A DNA stretch of 64,000 nt from Ancylostoma caninum (lineage: Eukaryota > Nematoda > Chromadorea > Rhabditida > Ancylostomatidae): positions 179,591-243,590 of the forward strand of contig JBAJFG010000367.1 of the NCBI GenBank assembly GCA_037903475.1. Reading direction: 5' to 3'. Under the pieces are notes generated by a model that saw nothing but the letters and a program-made list of their open reading frames with translations, searched no databases and was not told the origin of the DNA. A program made the translations under genes and the position numbers. Shown piece by piece: positions 1-10,689 of the stretch; position 1 is the first letter of the stretch; every line of letters begins with the position of its first letter.

Positions 1-375
1 AATTGGTTTTGCATGTCTGCAAAATGGATCCCCTGCTGCGAATCCTGTGAGGACAGGTTGTGGAAATCTTGCTTTCTCAGAAGCGACTCTGACAAAGTCC
101 TCCGTGAAGCAGAAAGTTCATTGAATTGGGACTGTAGTCTGGAAAACTCTGAAGATTGTACACGGTGCTGTAGGAGCTATAGTAACTGAACGCTCCAGAT
201 GAGTCGGGCTGGGAGTAGTAGTTATCGAGATATTCCCTGCGAGGCTGTACAGCTTATATGTTCTGCGTTCCTTCATCAGCAGTAGGCCATTGTTAGTAAT
301 CTCGTTCTGTATTTAGAGAAGAATGATGACGGATCCAGTTGTTGCCACAACGTTTCCCCTCTGAGACAAAGTCTA
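1..375. other. Left edge, no gene recognised
   Basis: This stretch lies just beyond the last open codons of the minus-strand transposase-like relic. Neither strand gives a convincing reading frame, RNA gene or repeat. It may be the 3' flank or remaining tail of the same element. Confidence 0.3.
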
Positions 376-1705
376 TTAACAAGCTCTGTTTTTTTTTTGA
401 AGCCTCTTGGATACGTCTGTCACTTTCAGCAACAGTTCTCTGACGTGATAGAGGGACAACAACGTTCTCATGTCTCCCCGCACGTAATGAGCTATAGCTG
501 CTCTTTTCTTTGTCGAGAAGGGAACAGTAGGATCATCCTTTAGTCGCTTTAGTGTTTGCAGTGGAACCGGGTACATTCGAACGGTGTTCTTCAGCGAAAC
601 CGCAAGGATCTCGGACCGCCTCACTTCAAATAGAGCATTCATCTGGAGAGGGGCAAAGCACATAGCCTGCGCTGTTTCGTGATAAAAGCGCCTGGCTATG
701 GCTGTTGATGTTGATCCAAATATGTTGTGGAGCTCCATTACGATAGCGTAGGCAAGATTGTATCTGGGTGACAGAGAGCGTTCATGACGAGATTCAACTT
801 GCGAGCATAGCAGACAGACAGAATCAGCTCTGTTCTGGGACTTGAAGTAGACCTCGTTATCTCCATGACTTTTCGCTTTAGGAATGCATGCGTTCCTTGA
901 ACGAGGCCCACATTATTGCTAGCCCCATCGGTGGTAACGGCCACCATATACAGCATTGCATAATTGAGAGGCTTCATATGCAGTCCCGGTGATTCCTTCC
1001 AATTCTCAAGATCTCTGAAGTGATCCAGGATGGCATTAGCAATGGACTCGCCTGTTTCACGGGCTGTCTCTGCTAAGTAGAAATGGTACGTGATGGAGTG
1101 GTTGTCGAGGGTGAGCGTTCTTATGAGAAAGACCAGCCACTTCGTTCCTCTGGAAAATGAGAAGCCATCAAATATGAGCGAAAAAGGTGCCTGGGTGCTG
1201 GTCAGGTGTTTGAGTAAGTGGTACTTCATGTGCGTCGCGAAGCACCCTATCATGCGATGTGCGGATGTTTGATCATAATGTCCGCTGGGTACAGTGGCCC
1301 CCGAACGCATTCCTAGAAATATAAGTAGAAGTTGACCGGAGAACGGGAAGCCTTCTTTGGCTATGGTATAGGCTGTTAAAGCGGTAATGACTGTCGGAGT
1401 GTAGTCTTTCTTCCCTTTTTCTTCCACCAAAGAGGTAGTGAATTCCTTTATTAAATCGGTGTGCTCCCTAGACTTCGCGTATTGTCTGATTCGCTCTATG
1501 AGACGCGAGAGTGAGTTAGGTGAATCCTTGAACCTTGAAAGGCAGAGGAGCATCCCAGTGCCAAGAAGGTTTCTGCCCATCTCTCTTTGGTCTGGTGCCG
1601 AACATATTCTATGGTGACTCTCTGGGTTGTAGTCATCAAGGTGCTCGTGATTGCAAAGCTTGCAGCGAAAAAAATCTGATAGGAAATCCCGACTTTGAGA
1701 AGAAG
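376..1705 (-). pseudogene. hAT-like transposase relic with N-terminal CxxC zinc finger, frameshifted
   Basis: Read on the minus strand, this begins after a possible splice acceptor (TCAG just above 1705). It opens with a zinc-binding segment, CKLC at about 1653-1664 followed some 16 residues later by HHRIC, like a BED-type finger. The same frame runs through 738-1580. There FSLIFDGFSFSRGTKWL, VTTDGASNNVG and SVCYARKLNLVMNAL match the layout of hAT-superfamily transposases and their DUF4371/ZMYM relatives: an Asp-containing block, a TDGAS block and a degenerate HCxAHRLNL block. The frame stops at about 738, while coding resemblance continues in another frame (NLAYAIVMELHNIF, down to 376). A frameshift near 745-765 is therefore likely. 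The family call rests on motifs only. hAT enzymes cut and paste DNA; this copy looks inactive, or it could be an exapted host gene with a missed intron. Confidence 0.5.
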
Positions 1706-1804
1706 CTGAGTCATTCGTAACCTAGCAATAGAGTTTGTTGTTCTCCTGACAGTTGCTTGCCATCAGTTTCTACAGATCGTGGAGACTGTAGGAGGCTGGT
1801 CTTT

Positions 1805-2839
1805 TCAGCGGGACTCTGATATAACCCGTACTTTCTCTTCAATTTGAGTGTATGGAACTCGTCTGCATCTTTTTGAATCTGATTTCGCTCTTGAACTTGG
1901 AAACGGAGGTGTGTGAGAGCTATTTCTATGAACTGCTGGTGTTTGATGAGTTTTTTTTTCAGACATCTCTTTGATATGTCTGAGCTCCAATGCCACTCGC
2001 TCCTGCTGTTTAATCATATCATCCACACATATACCTTCTTGCTCTTGAGTGTTGCCATCACAAGCCTGTCCAAAATCATCAAAATTTCGCTGATCACTAT
2101 ATAGGTTTGATGCTACAGTAATGCATTCCTCGTCCTCTGCTTCAGCTGGTTCCACACGCTGTCGTTTAAGGTGACTGTCTAAACTTGAGTCTTTCTGGGT
2201 GAGTAGCAACGGTCGTTTCAAACATCGGTTTTGGATGCTTCGCCACTCTCTCAATCGCACCGTAGCGGCTGAACCGTAGCAAGCGTTCTGGTATCCCGGT
2301 GTTCGTATTGTGATAGCGAAGAAGGATTCTCCTTCTCTTTCCCCGCAACTTGAGAATGACCGGTCTCTCGATAGTTGATTTTAAAAGAGAACCTGGGAAA
2401 CCATTTCACGATGCAGATCCTTAGAACCACCATATCGACGATATGGGGCAATATCCACATTTGAGGACCAGGTCCGACTTGAATGGTAGACGGGACGTAA
2501 ATTTTGTTATTGGAAGAAGTATGCTGCACGTAGCTGAATCTCTGGACAAATCCTTCCTTGAGTACATTTCGAACGCCGGCCTCTTTCACCGGGAAATGGA
2601 CGAGAATTAAGGCGGGCTTGGCCTAACAGAAGTTGTTGGAGTTGAGGTACTTCCAACCCTGGAGCCACTGGTTCGGTTTTCAAAAGCCGTTGAATGGAAG
2701 ATCCAGATGTTTGCGCCTTGAGGCGCTTCGCCTCCCTGTCACAGTTGAAAGGCCAGTTGAAAAACCAAACGCATTCTGCAAACCCACTCTTCTCACAGAT
2801 GTCAAAATGCATGGTGGATTCTGAAGAAGGATGACTCAT
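1805..2839 (-). other. Possible upstream coding exons of the hAT-like gene
   Basis: Three overlapping minus-strand frames (1805-2260, 2251-2589, 2507-2839) are open for longer than this base composition would predict, and they lie directly 5' of the zinc finger. The 1805-2260 frame is acidic in its centre (AEAEDEEC) and basic at its end (SKRCRRV), as linkers in transposases often are. The 2507-2839 frame contains MHFDICEKSGFAECVW and a run of basic residues. The frames do not join without shifts or introns, and no domain is recognisable. They could be N-terminal exons of the same element or chance open frames. Confidence 0.25.
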
Positions 2840-3795
2840 GGGGGCACCGATCCCGATTTGCTGCTTGGACCGCCAAATACAAAAAAATTTCTGAACACAT
2901 CAGCTTCCCTGGCTCCTCCTCACCCGCTGTCGTCAAAAGTGGTCGGCATCCTGCGTTTAGGCCATGTATGTTCACCAAAATCGAAAAACGTTTTGAGATG
3001 GAAGTGTTCATCCGAGCCTTGCTGAAAAAGAGGCTGTTACCAAGCACAGTTTTTTTTGATTTAATTGCGTTGTTTACTCACTAGAGAGGGCTTTGTATCC
3101 ATAATCAGAGAACCATAATTGGCTAGCCTCAGAGACTGCACCGCCCTACGATTTGCTCTGGGACTTTCGGGGACCGAAAGTTCGACATATTGTAGCTCCT
3201 CATTTGTTGTGAAACCAAGAGTTGAAATTACAGATATGTAGGGATGACATTCTTGATCCTCGCTTCGACAACCGGAGAGCAGAAGAAGGGAGAGCAGCAG
3301 AGGCGGCATGTGGATGACAGACTCGGATGGCGTGTTGTGTTTTTTTTTTTTTTTAAATTGATTGTCGTCCTGCGAGCCATATGCTGTCCTACGTGACTGA
3401 CACTGATGTCGGCGGAATGACCACAGCCATCCATTGAAGCACCACGGAGGAAACGGCAACCACACCCAAACATGTTGTTACCTGCGGATAAGATGTTCAT
3501 GAGATGAGTGATGAGATGTTGAGATGACGATCTCTACTGTTACTTCAAGAATTCCTCGTCACAATAAATCGGTGCAACAATATAGACTAACAGTTGAAGT
3601 TATAGGCACAGTAATCAGTAAAAGTAGTCCGCCACAACAGAAAGTTCACAGCGAATTTTCTAGGTTTTGCTTCAGTTGCGCAAGTCGCAGGTGTTCAATC
3701 GGTGCAATATTGCAAGAACTGCACCGAAGTTCAGTTGAAAAGCCTTGCGGAGCTATTTCACGCCCGTATGTGTTCCGCGCTCCATTGCGCAAGGA

Positions 3796-3884
3796 TTACG
3801 GTAGGTTCCACCACAGGAGGGGTGCGGAGATGGTGCGAGTATCGCGCCTGTATCGCACCCTTCCTGTGGTGGAGTCTACAGTAA
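3796..3884. repeat. 89-bp palindrome (MITE-like), TTAC...GTAA ends
   Basis: The left arm starts TTACGGTAGGTTCCACCACA. The right arm is its near reverse complement and ends in TGTGGTGGAGTCTACAGTAA, with a 20-30 bp centre. The arms differ at a few positions, so this is an aged insertion. It lies in a 164-codon plus-strand open frame (3524-4018) that I regard as non-coding. Confidence 0.6.
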
Positions 3885-4092
3885 TTAGGAGGATAGGAGG
3901 GATGCAGAGGGAGCAGCGTACGAGAGAAAATGCTCGTCGCAGAGGACCTAGACGACGTGAAAAATCGATAGCTTATGCGCGCACTCTGATCACTCGATTG
4001 TCACGAGCATTACATTGATTTAACTTTTGTGTTCAACTTTTTTTTTCGAAAAAACGGCTGTTCGTTCATGGTTGACGCTGTATAATCTGTAG

Positions 4093-4179
4093 GATGTCAG
4101 CGCCAAAGCTGCCGTTAACTTCTGTAGCTACCTCGTTCGTGAAGGAATGCTAAAAGCCCCTGAAACACCAACTCATGAG
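4093..4179 (+). CDS. Exon-like segment A, copy 1 (unidentified)
   Basis: An 87-bp segment (29 codons) bounded by TGTAG before and GTATGT after. It is open throughout and reads DVSAKAAVNFCSYLVREGML... ending KAPETPTHE. A diverged copy with equivalent splice signals lies at 4934-5007. I do not recognise the protein. The conserved junctions and protein-like composition suggest a real or once-real exon rather than a transposon. It would join segment B at 4493 across a 313-bp intron, but the junction phase and any flanking exons are unverified. Confidence 0.35.
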
Positions 4180-4492
4180 GTATGTTCCTATCTCCCAACA
4201 CTACACTGCCTGTTCAGAATACCTTTTGTTCTTTTGAAAAAAAAAACGCTATGATTAGGAGTGCTAATTTCCCGCCGTTTTCTGCACCTGTGTACAGGGA
4301 ACGTCAATCATTATTGCGACTCCCACGGCCCGGAGAGCCGCACCATCAGCGCGGCGCGGGCGAGACTTCACAGCGCTCGGCCGCGCTACGGAGGTGGTGC
4401 GGCGGTCTTCTGGACTAAGAGCACTCGGGGTGAGTTTCCGCACTGTCCAACACTGTGACTGCAAAGGTCTGCAAAGGTTTCTAAAGTTTCAG

Positions 4493-4570
4493 GCTCCCGC
4501 TTTAAAAGCGACAGTGGCAACATCTGATGATGCCGACCTCAAGATCTCTAAACACGGATCGCCTTCTGAG
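4493..4570 (+). CDS. Exon-like segment B, copy 1 (unidentified)
   Basis: It starts after the acceptor AAAGTTTCAG and reads APALKATVATSDDADLKISK in the phase that continues segment A. The 3' limit is not defined by a clear donor, so the end given is approximate. A related segment follows copy 2 of segment A (from 5065, after GAAGTTTCAG, reading TSSLRATTATP). Function unknown. Confidence 0.28.
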
Positions 4571-4933
4571 AGCGGAAGAAAAACTACATGTTTTTTTCGT
4601 AAGAAAACTAGTCGCTATGTTTTCAGTTAACTCACAGAGGGCGGCTCATCCGACTTTTGCTGCAATTACGACTTCATCTCTCTGTCGGACAACTGATCGA
4701 ATTTTCACACTTTTTTGAATAATGATATGTTTTTTCTGATTCCTTCCATTATGTTGTTTCCATATTGCCATTTGCTAAAATATCCTTCCAAACGCATCCT
4801 TTAGCTTTGCATAGATGGAATCAATGGGTCGTAATTTCAGCGAAAGTCGGAGCATTAGCCCAATCTGAGCTAACACACCATACTCAGGAGTGCTAATTGC
4901 ACGCCATTATGTGCATCTGTAAATAAATTGTAG

Positions 4934-5007
4934 GATGCTGGCAACAGAGCCGCCGCAAACTTTTGTGACTACGACTTCTCAAAGCTCCTGAAACACTAGT
5001 CAGTGAG
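4934..5007 (+). pseudogene. Exon-like segment A, copy 2 (13-bp shorter, frame broken)
   Basis: This is flanked by TTGTAG and GTAAGT, as copy 1 is by TGTAG and GTATGT. It starts DAGNRAAANFCDY and its last codons read KAPETLVSE, paralleling copy 1. It is 74 bp instead of 87, so 13 bp are missing in the middle and the two ends are in different frames. Copy 2 would not give a full-length product. Confidence 0.35.
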
Positions 5008-5064
5008 GTAAGTTTTAATATTTTCAAACAATATGCTGCCTGCTCAGAACTCCTGAAGTTTCAG

Positions 5065-5120
5065 ACTTCCTCTTTGCGAGCGACTACGGCGACACCTTGT
5101 GCTGGTTCTGGGACCTCTGA
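5065..5120 (+). pseudogene. Exon-like segment B, copy 2
   Basis: It follows the acceptor CTGAAGTTTCAG and reads TSSLRATTATPCAGSGTSE before a stop. It resembles copy 1 (APALKATVATS). The downstream side is open-ended and unrecognised. Confidence 0.25.
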
Positions 5121-6642
5121 ATGCGGATTGGTTTTTCGAAAGGTTCAGCCAATGCAAGTGGGATTGCCGAGCACCAACTTGTGGTAAATGGGGATCCATC
5201 GTTTGAAAAGCTGACCTGACGATTTAAACTTTGAATGAGTTGGTCCACTACTCCTACATGTTTACTCTGGGTAATCTCAATGATTAATGCTGGTCTATGT
5301 TTCCAAACTCTTGGGACAATCATTAGCTATACTATCATTAGAATGGTGAGGCTAAGTCGATAGTTTGGAAGCACAATCGGTTTTATTCTAACTCATCCTG
5401 TCTGGGATATATTTCTTGGGACTTTTTTGTTCTGAATTGGGCTTTCCACACGTTATTTATTTATTTGATTATTTATTTATACATTATGATTATCCATAAT
5501 GTGACCCTTCTTACAGAAGGTAGAGATAGAAAGGCCCCAGAGAGAATTCGGGAGATTTAAACAGCTGACAGGAGTGTAGGTTCAAACAGCAGAAACCGTG
5601 AGTCAACATCCTCCTCGAACCACAACTGCTCCCACAAACAGAGCGGTTATTGCTGTGCCCGAATATCTCTTAAACCTGACCATTCATTTGAATGAATCCA
5701 AGTGAGAAATGAACGTAGGCACCGCATCTGTTTGGTTCCTCACAGCACATTTCGGTTCGTCTCTCTTACGTCATGTAGCAGCACACATAACTAACGTCGA
5801 GGGATTCATATGTGCCTTGTATAATTGCTACCTTCCCAAAGATGTGTGCTAAGCGAGTTTCAATGTGGTTTCAAATGTTAACAACTGATATGTTACGACT
5901 ATACTTGTACAAAATGAGGGAGAGGAAGCAATACGGCTACTTGTCGATTTTGTTGCTTGCATTTGAGCGTTGCTATTATTAGGGAAATGCGATTCCATGG
6001 ACTCGAGGTCAATAAATCGCTCATGATGTGTTTGCCGCATTGGCCCGTGCGACGTCGCAGCCAGAGCCTGAGCACTTATTTAATTAGTACTATGTTCATC
6101 TTGTCGACTGTCTACTGATTTCTTCATTGTAGAGCGTCATTCAGACTGTTGCAACACATGAAAACCGGCCCTTGTTGTCTTGGGAAAACCTGACAAAGAT
6201 GGTTTTTTTTATGATGTAGGCGGCTTCGTTTTTGTGGAAGGAGTCGCTGCAAAGGAAGTACTTAGCCGTTCCACCGCCGACAGTGTTAGTTTCGCTTGGT
6301 AGGTTCATTCTCCAATGTTTTTTTTTCTAACTCTACGTGTTTAGGTTGTCGACAATAGCGTGGGGCGCTGGATATCCCCCGATTTGGGGGGAAGGGCGCT
6401 TCCAGCGCCTTGTCCACCTCCCACACTCGGTGGCGCGGCGATGTTTTCAATAGCCCTTAATATTATAGTGGCCGGATTCATATTGTGGGTGAGTCACTCC
6501 AAATTTATGAACTGTTCTCAAATCTATTATATTTAATTAATTCATGTCTTCAGAAATGGGCATGGCCGATGTTGGAGGAGAAGGTCAAGCACCGGAGCCC
6601 TCGCCTCCTTGATGTGTAGGGGTAGCCCGCAGTTACCTTTCT

Positions 6643-6659
6643 CCCCCCCCCCCCCCCCC
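6643..6659. repeat. Poly-C tract
   Basis: Seventeen consecutive C residues inside a pyrimidine-rich segment. A matching G run lies 390 bp away on the same strand. Such tracts are unstable in length and prone to assembly error. Confidence 0.9.
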
Positions 6660-7047
6660 TCTCCGCCTCGCCCTGAAAAAGATCGTTTGAGTTGGTTCGA
6701 TGTAAGGATTTTGAGGAAATTCAAAAAGAAAGAGGTGATGGTTTTCCTGGGAAGTCACTGAGGAAGGGAAGGGGAGAAGGGTAATTGTGGAGCGGTTCTG
6801 TCATTTTTTGCATGCACATGTGTATTAAATAATAAACAATCATTGTTATGTTTATTATGATAACACATGTTCATCATGTTGTTTGTTGGTTTGTGGCTTC
6901 TTGTTAGGCGGTTTTTTGAGTGAATGTTCCCTTTATTAAAATAAAATTCTTCATTTCATGAAGGCTGACGCAATGTAAACCTTAAAGACTCCGACTGAGG
7001 GGCGGGACTAGCTAGGTGGGCTTGGCCGGATGTTAGTAAGAACCGAA

Positions 7048-7062
7048 GGGGGGGGGGGGGGG
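7048..7062. repeat. Poly-G tract
   Basis: Fifteen consecutive G residues followed by TGG. They could form G-quadruplex-type structure, but nothing nearby suggests a function. Confidence 0.9.
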
Positions 7063-8349
7063 TGGTACGTGTTTGAAACGGTCGAATCGCACCCTGAGTG
7101 GAAGTTGCATAGCAGCAAAGTACGGAGCAGAGTCGCCCCTCTGCTGGAGCTTTGTTATTGGTGCCACTGGATTTTGAAGCATTGGACAATAATCATTTAG
7201 AAAGGAAGTGTGCACTTGAATATACCAGTCAAGCGCTATTCCGAGCACGTTACTAGCCTAGGGATACCATTGTACAGTATTGGAGTCTGTGAAGGCTTGT
7301 CCGGAAGCATTGGCAAACACCCAAAAGAGTCAACATGATCCCTCATTCTGAAGTAGAATCATTAGAAAAAATTGAAGTTTTTTTTTTGTTCTAATTTCAA
7401 TCCGTTCTGTACCTATGCTATGCAATAGAAAGAAACCCCCATAAGGCTCCAACGCATACTCAAACTTAATTTAGATTCCTCATCGTATACTAGGACAGAT
7501 ATAATCTTGGAACTTAAGTCATTAAATAATACTAAGAGTATGCAAAAAGATAATAGGATTTCGCGGTGGGACCAGCGCAATAATACTAATAGTATGCAAA
7601 AAAAATCCTGTCGCCCAAAATCGTGGCTGTGTCAAATATGCGGCCTCCAAAGTACATATCGTCACCCCTGGGTGGGCTCAAAGTAGATCCGCGGAGCTGT
7701 GATTTCTGCAGCATTTACAAGCTCGAGGTAGGCGGTGTAATTGTGCACCATCAAGCTTGTCGGGCATCGATCGAAACCAACCGCGAGAACGAGAGACAAG
7801 GATTCATCCACCAAAAATCTCCACTATCCAAGTGTAGATATCCGAGGCCTCGACGATACTGAATCAGTCGTTTCCCCCACCGGTTGTCTACTTTTTGGGA
7901 TGTTTCTAAGATTACTGGATTGGATGCTATTAGCACACTAGCAAGGCAAGGCGAACGAACAAGATTTGAATGAATCTCCTTCTATGAGTCAGAGTTACCG
8001 AATGTTTCTCTCAGAGTATGTCTCAAATACGTTTTTAACGAATTAAGCACTTGAATACAACGAAGCTATTGCACGGATCACTGCCCTGTCGGCTAATTCG
8101 AAACAAGTACTCCAAAAACTTGCGCTTCTGAACTGATATTTCCTGCAAAAGGTTGTCAGAGGGTGTTACAGTGTAGTACATATATTTATTACATGAGATC
8201 ACTCATATGTACTACAAATAAATATGAAAAGTAAGGTAAGTCGAACTCAAAGGTAAAACTGCAACATTCACACTGGAAAAATCCTCACAGTGAAAAAGAG
8301 AAAGAAGAGCAAGAAGACAAAAGGTTGTGGGGCAATTAACTGAGCATCT

Positions 8350-8663
8350 ATCTACCTTTCCAAATAAGCATCTATCGCATTATTTAATGACCTAAGTTTA
8401 GTAGGGAATCGTTTCCAACTGTGTAACCTCACATATTCTGAACCAGCTCTGTTGCTGAAGAAATGTAACCTGCAGTTGAGGTTACCTCGTGTAAGCAGAA
8501 TATTTGAAGATGTTGCCTCTACAAGTGATATAAACGCGAAAGAAATGGTAGAAACATTCCCCATCAACGAAGACGGGGCTTTTTGCGGAGGGATAACACT
8601 CTGACAACCATTTACATGTAATATAATAAGCTGAAACACTGCAAGAATAATAGTAAACTGCAA
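8350..8663 (-). pseudogene. 3' end of a non-LTR retrotransposon reverse transcriptase (CR1-like), relic
   Basis: A 103-codon minus-strand frame ends in LTRGNLNCRLHFFSNRAGSE, then YVRLHSWKRFPTKLRSLNNA. This has the spacing of the C-terminal tail of CR1/jockey-type LINE polymerases (a basic block, then an aromatic-rich R..W..LP segment and a final helix before the stop). No polymerase core is visible upstream on the same strand (8660-9000), so only a 5'-truncated end is present, which is usual for LINE insertions. The assignment rests on one short motif pattern. Confidence 0.4.
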
Positions 8664-8669
8664 TGAGGT

Positions 8670-10450
8670 GGGAAGGAATCGTTTCCATGAGTGCCGTCTT
8701 TAATGTTTGGTCACAGCTGCAGGCTCCTGCAGGCTCGTGGTGGTCACTCATTGATCGGGCTGCGACTGCATGCCTCCTAGTGAAGGAGATGGTCGTACCA
8801 ACACAGGATCTCGCAGGTTTCCTCCTGCTTTACTACTGCTGCCATACATTTTCCGTCACCATCCAACATACGCATGTCTTTCTGTCTCTTATTTTCGGTG
8901 CTCGATAAAGATATTATGTATGATGACTCAATTTATCGAGTGCTCAGCTGTGCCTTGTACCCTCCGCTTTGTTAACCTGCAACACATAATCTTCATTCAT
9001 CCTCTGCTCTGTGCATTATGTACCAGTGCATGCAGCATCGCTCTTTAATTCAATGGTTTCAAATACACACTTTTTAGATCATTACTGAACGCTACAGTTT
9101 GATTCTCCGTGTTTTTGCTATAGTGAATGCATTGCATTAAACTTCGCTGTAGTTCGTTGTTGATTTTCGTTAGTACGACGAAGCTCCACCTCACAAATTA
9201 ATCATATACTCTTGGGCTGCTCTTAGATGTGGTCCACAATTAGGAGTTTGAACCTGGAACGCGAGGGCGGCCGCGGCCAGGCTCCGCCCATACTTGTTGA
9301 GACCACACAGTTCAGAAATTGCGAATCCCTCCGCATTATGTAGGATTCACTCTTTCTTCAAAAGCCAATTGATGGTTAGAAAATCAGATCCTCTGTGCCA
9401 ACGGCATGTAATGTGCTGCAAGCAGCTTTTATGGTCCAGGTAACCGGTTCTAGCACAGCCTCAGTTGACGCGTATAGTGATGAGAAAAATGGGTAAAATA
9501 AGGAAAATAATGAAGTCAGCATCTTCACCCAAATTGCTGGCATTATTCCGTATTTTAAGGCTCAAACCCACTGAGCACCAGTTTTAGTACGACTAAAACA
9601 CCTACTTGTAGTATCTTCGAGCTCCAAAAATCATACGACAGTTGAAAATAAAAAGATGAAAACAACAAGAACATTTGATTTTTCCGACTTTAGACATCTT
9701 CCTGGAAGTTTCATGATCTAGAAAACTTGACTAGAATTCCAGGGGCCTCCGAAGATTCACGGGAAATTTCTATGCCTATTAGCAACACCACAGCTACATG
9801 AATTTTGAGGTTATTGGCTCATAGTGAAAGACAATCCAGAAAAACTGAACGATAAATGTTCTTCCCTGCATAGAGCCAACAGTCTGTGTCATCTTCTTCT
9901 AACTCACACTGAAACTCCAAACCACTAAGGAAACCTTACGCAAAACACCCCAGAATGTGTGGCGCAAGAGTTTATATGGGAGTAACGGTTCTTAGGAGAA
10001 AGCGTGCTGGCTGGTGCCAATATTGTTTTGTTCTATTCGGTGGAGCAGGTCTCGCTTATTTCTCCTTTATTTCGGAATTTCATTTTCAACAGGTTTTACC
10101 AGCCACGGTTTCACAAATATCTGCAGATTTAGCATAATTTCTGGAGATTTACGTGTGTTCTTCGGACGAATTCACGAATTTTGGAAATATTTGGAATCGA
10201 AATCCGCGCGAAAGCCGCATTGATTCTGCTCGTTTTTTTTTTCTCACCTGAGTAAGACCTACTGACAATCTCATATGAATAATCCGCTCATCCCTCGTGT
10301 TCCAAACAGGTATGGTTATGCGACCTCCGAACCCTTATTAAATACATACGTATTTTGTTTCATGTATTTCTGCCATAAGCCACAGCTGAAATTCGCTTTT
10401 TTTATCTTTGTCTGCACTGGCTTGCAGAAACTTTCTGGTTGGATAAAAGC
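8670..10450. other. No recognised gene
   Basis: Open frames here are short and overlap in several phases. Codon-level inspection gave no family resemblance and no inverted repeat with clear ends. Missing vps-28 exons might be expected on the minus strand below 10470, but none was recognised. Confidence 0.4.
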
Positions 10451-10469
10451 TTCTACATCAGTCCCGTGC

Positions 10470-10685
10470 GTGTACTAATCTTATTGCCACCTTGTACAGA
10501 TCCAGCAATTTGAAACATTCGATTTTGTACTCCTCGTTTGAGATATAGTCTCTGCTGAATATCTTCTCCAAATATTCTAGTGCATTCAATACGGCGAAAA
10601 GTTCGCTCATATCCTCCATCTGCTCTCGTTCGCTGTTATTTTCGTACAGCTTCACCTCGTTGAGCAAGATTTGACTAGAAGCCAT
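10470..10685 (-). CDS. vps-28: VPS28 (ESCRT-I subunit), first coding exon
   Basis: On the minus strand an ATG at 10685 opens MASSQILLNEVKLYENNSER and continues EQMEDMSELFAVLNALEYLE, then SNEEYKIECFKLLDLYK and VAIRLVH. This matches the N-terminal helices of VPS28 in order and spacing; human VPS28 has EVKLY, AELFAVVKTMQALEKAY and EY...CSRLLVQYKAA at the same places. VPS28 assembles with TSG101/VPS23 and VPS37 into ESCRT-I, which sorts ubiquitinated cargo at endosomes. About 70 of roughly 210 residues are present. The frame stops three codons after VH (10458-10460), so a splice donor must lie near 10470-10490 (candidates: K|GTGGCA, TTA|GTACAC); the exact one is unresolved. The start has no upstream in-frame competitor. 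The missing exons may lie at lower coordinates, or this may be a stranded fragment. Confidence 0.85.
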
Positions 10686-10689
10686 TGTT

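Larger units (their letters stand above)
5121..8160. other. Non-coding stretch with simple repeats
   Basis: No convincing gene on either strand. It holds a TATT-rich tract (about 5453-5481), a run of 17 C (6643-6659), a run of 15 G (7048-7062) and a short direct duplication around AATACTAAGAGTATGCAAAA (about 7522-7550, again near 7580-7603). Part of 5175-5220 resembles the repeat fragment at 54360-54385 (GGTAA..GGGATCCATCGTTTGAAAA against GATAA..GGTCCATCGTTTGAAAAA). Confidence 0.5.

Noticed and set aside
3524..4018. 164-codon plus-strand frame as an Arg-rich protein gene
   Set aside because: The frame crosses the 3796-3884 palindrome, has no domain, and another frame is also open in part. 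Better explained by composition and the repeat.
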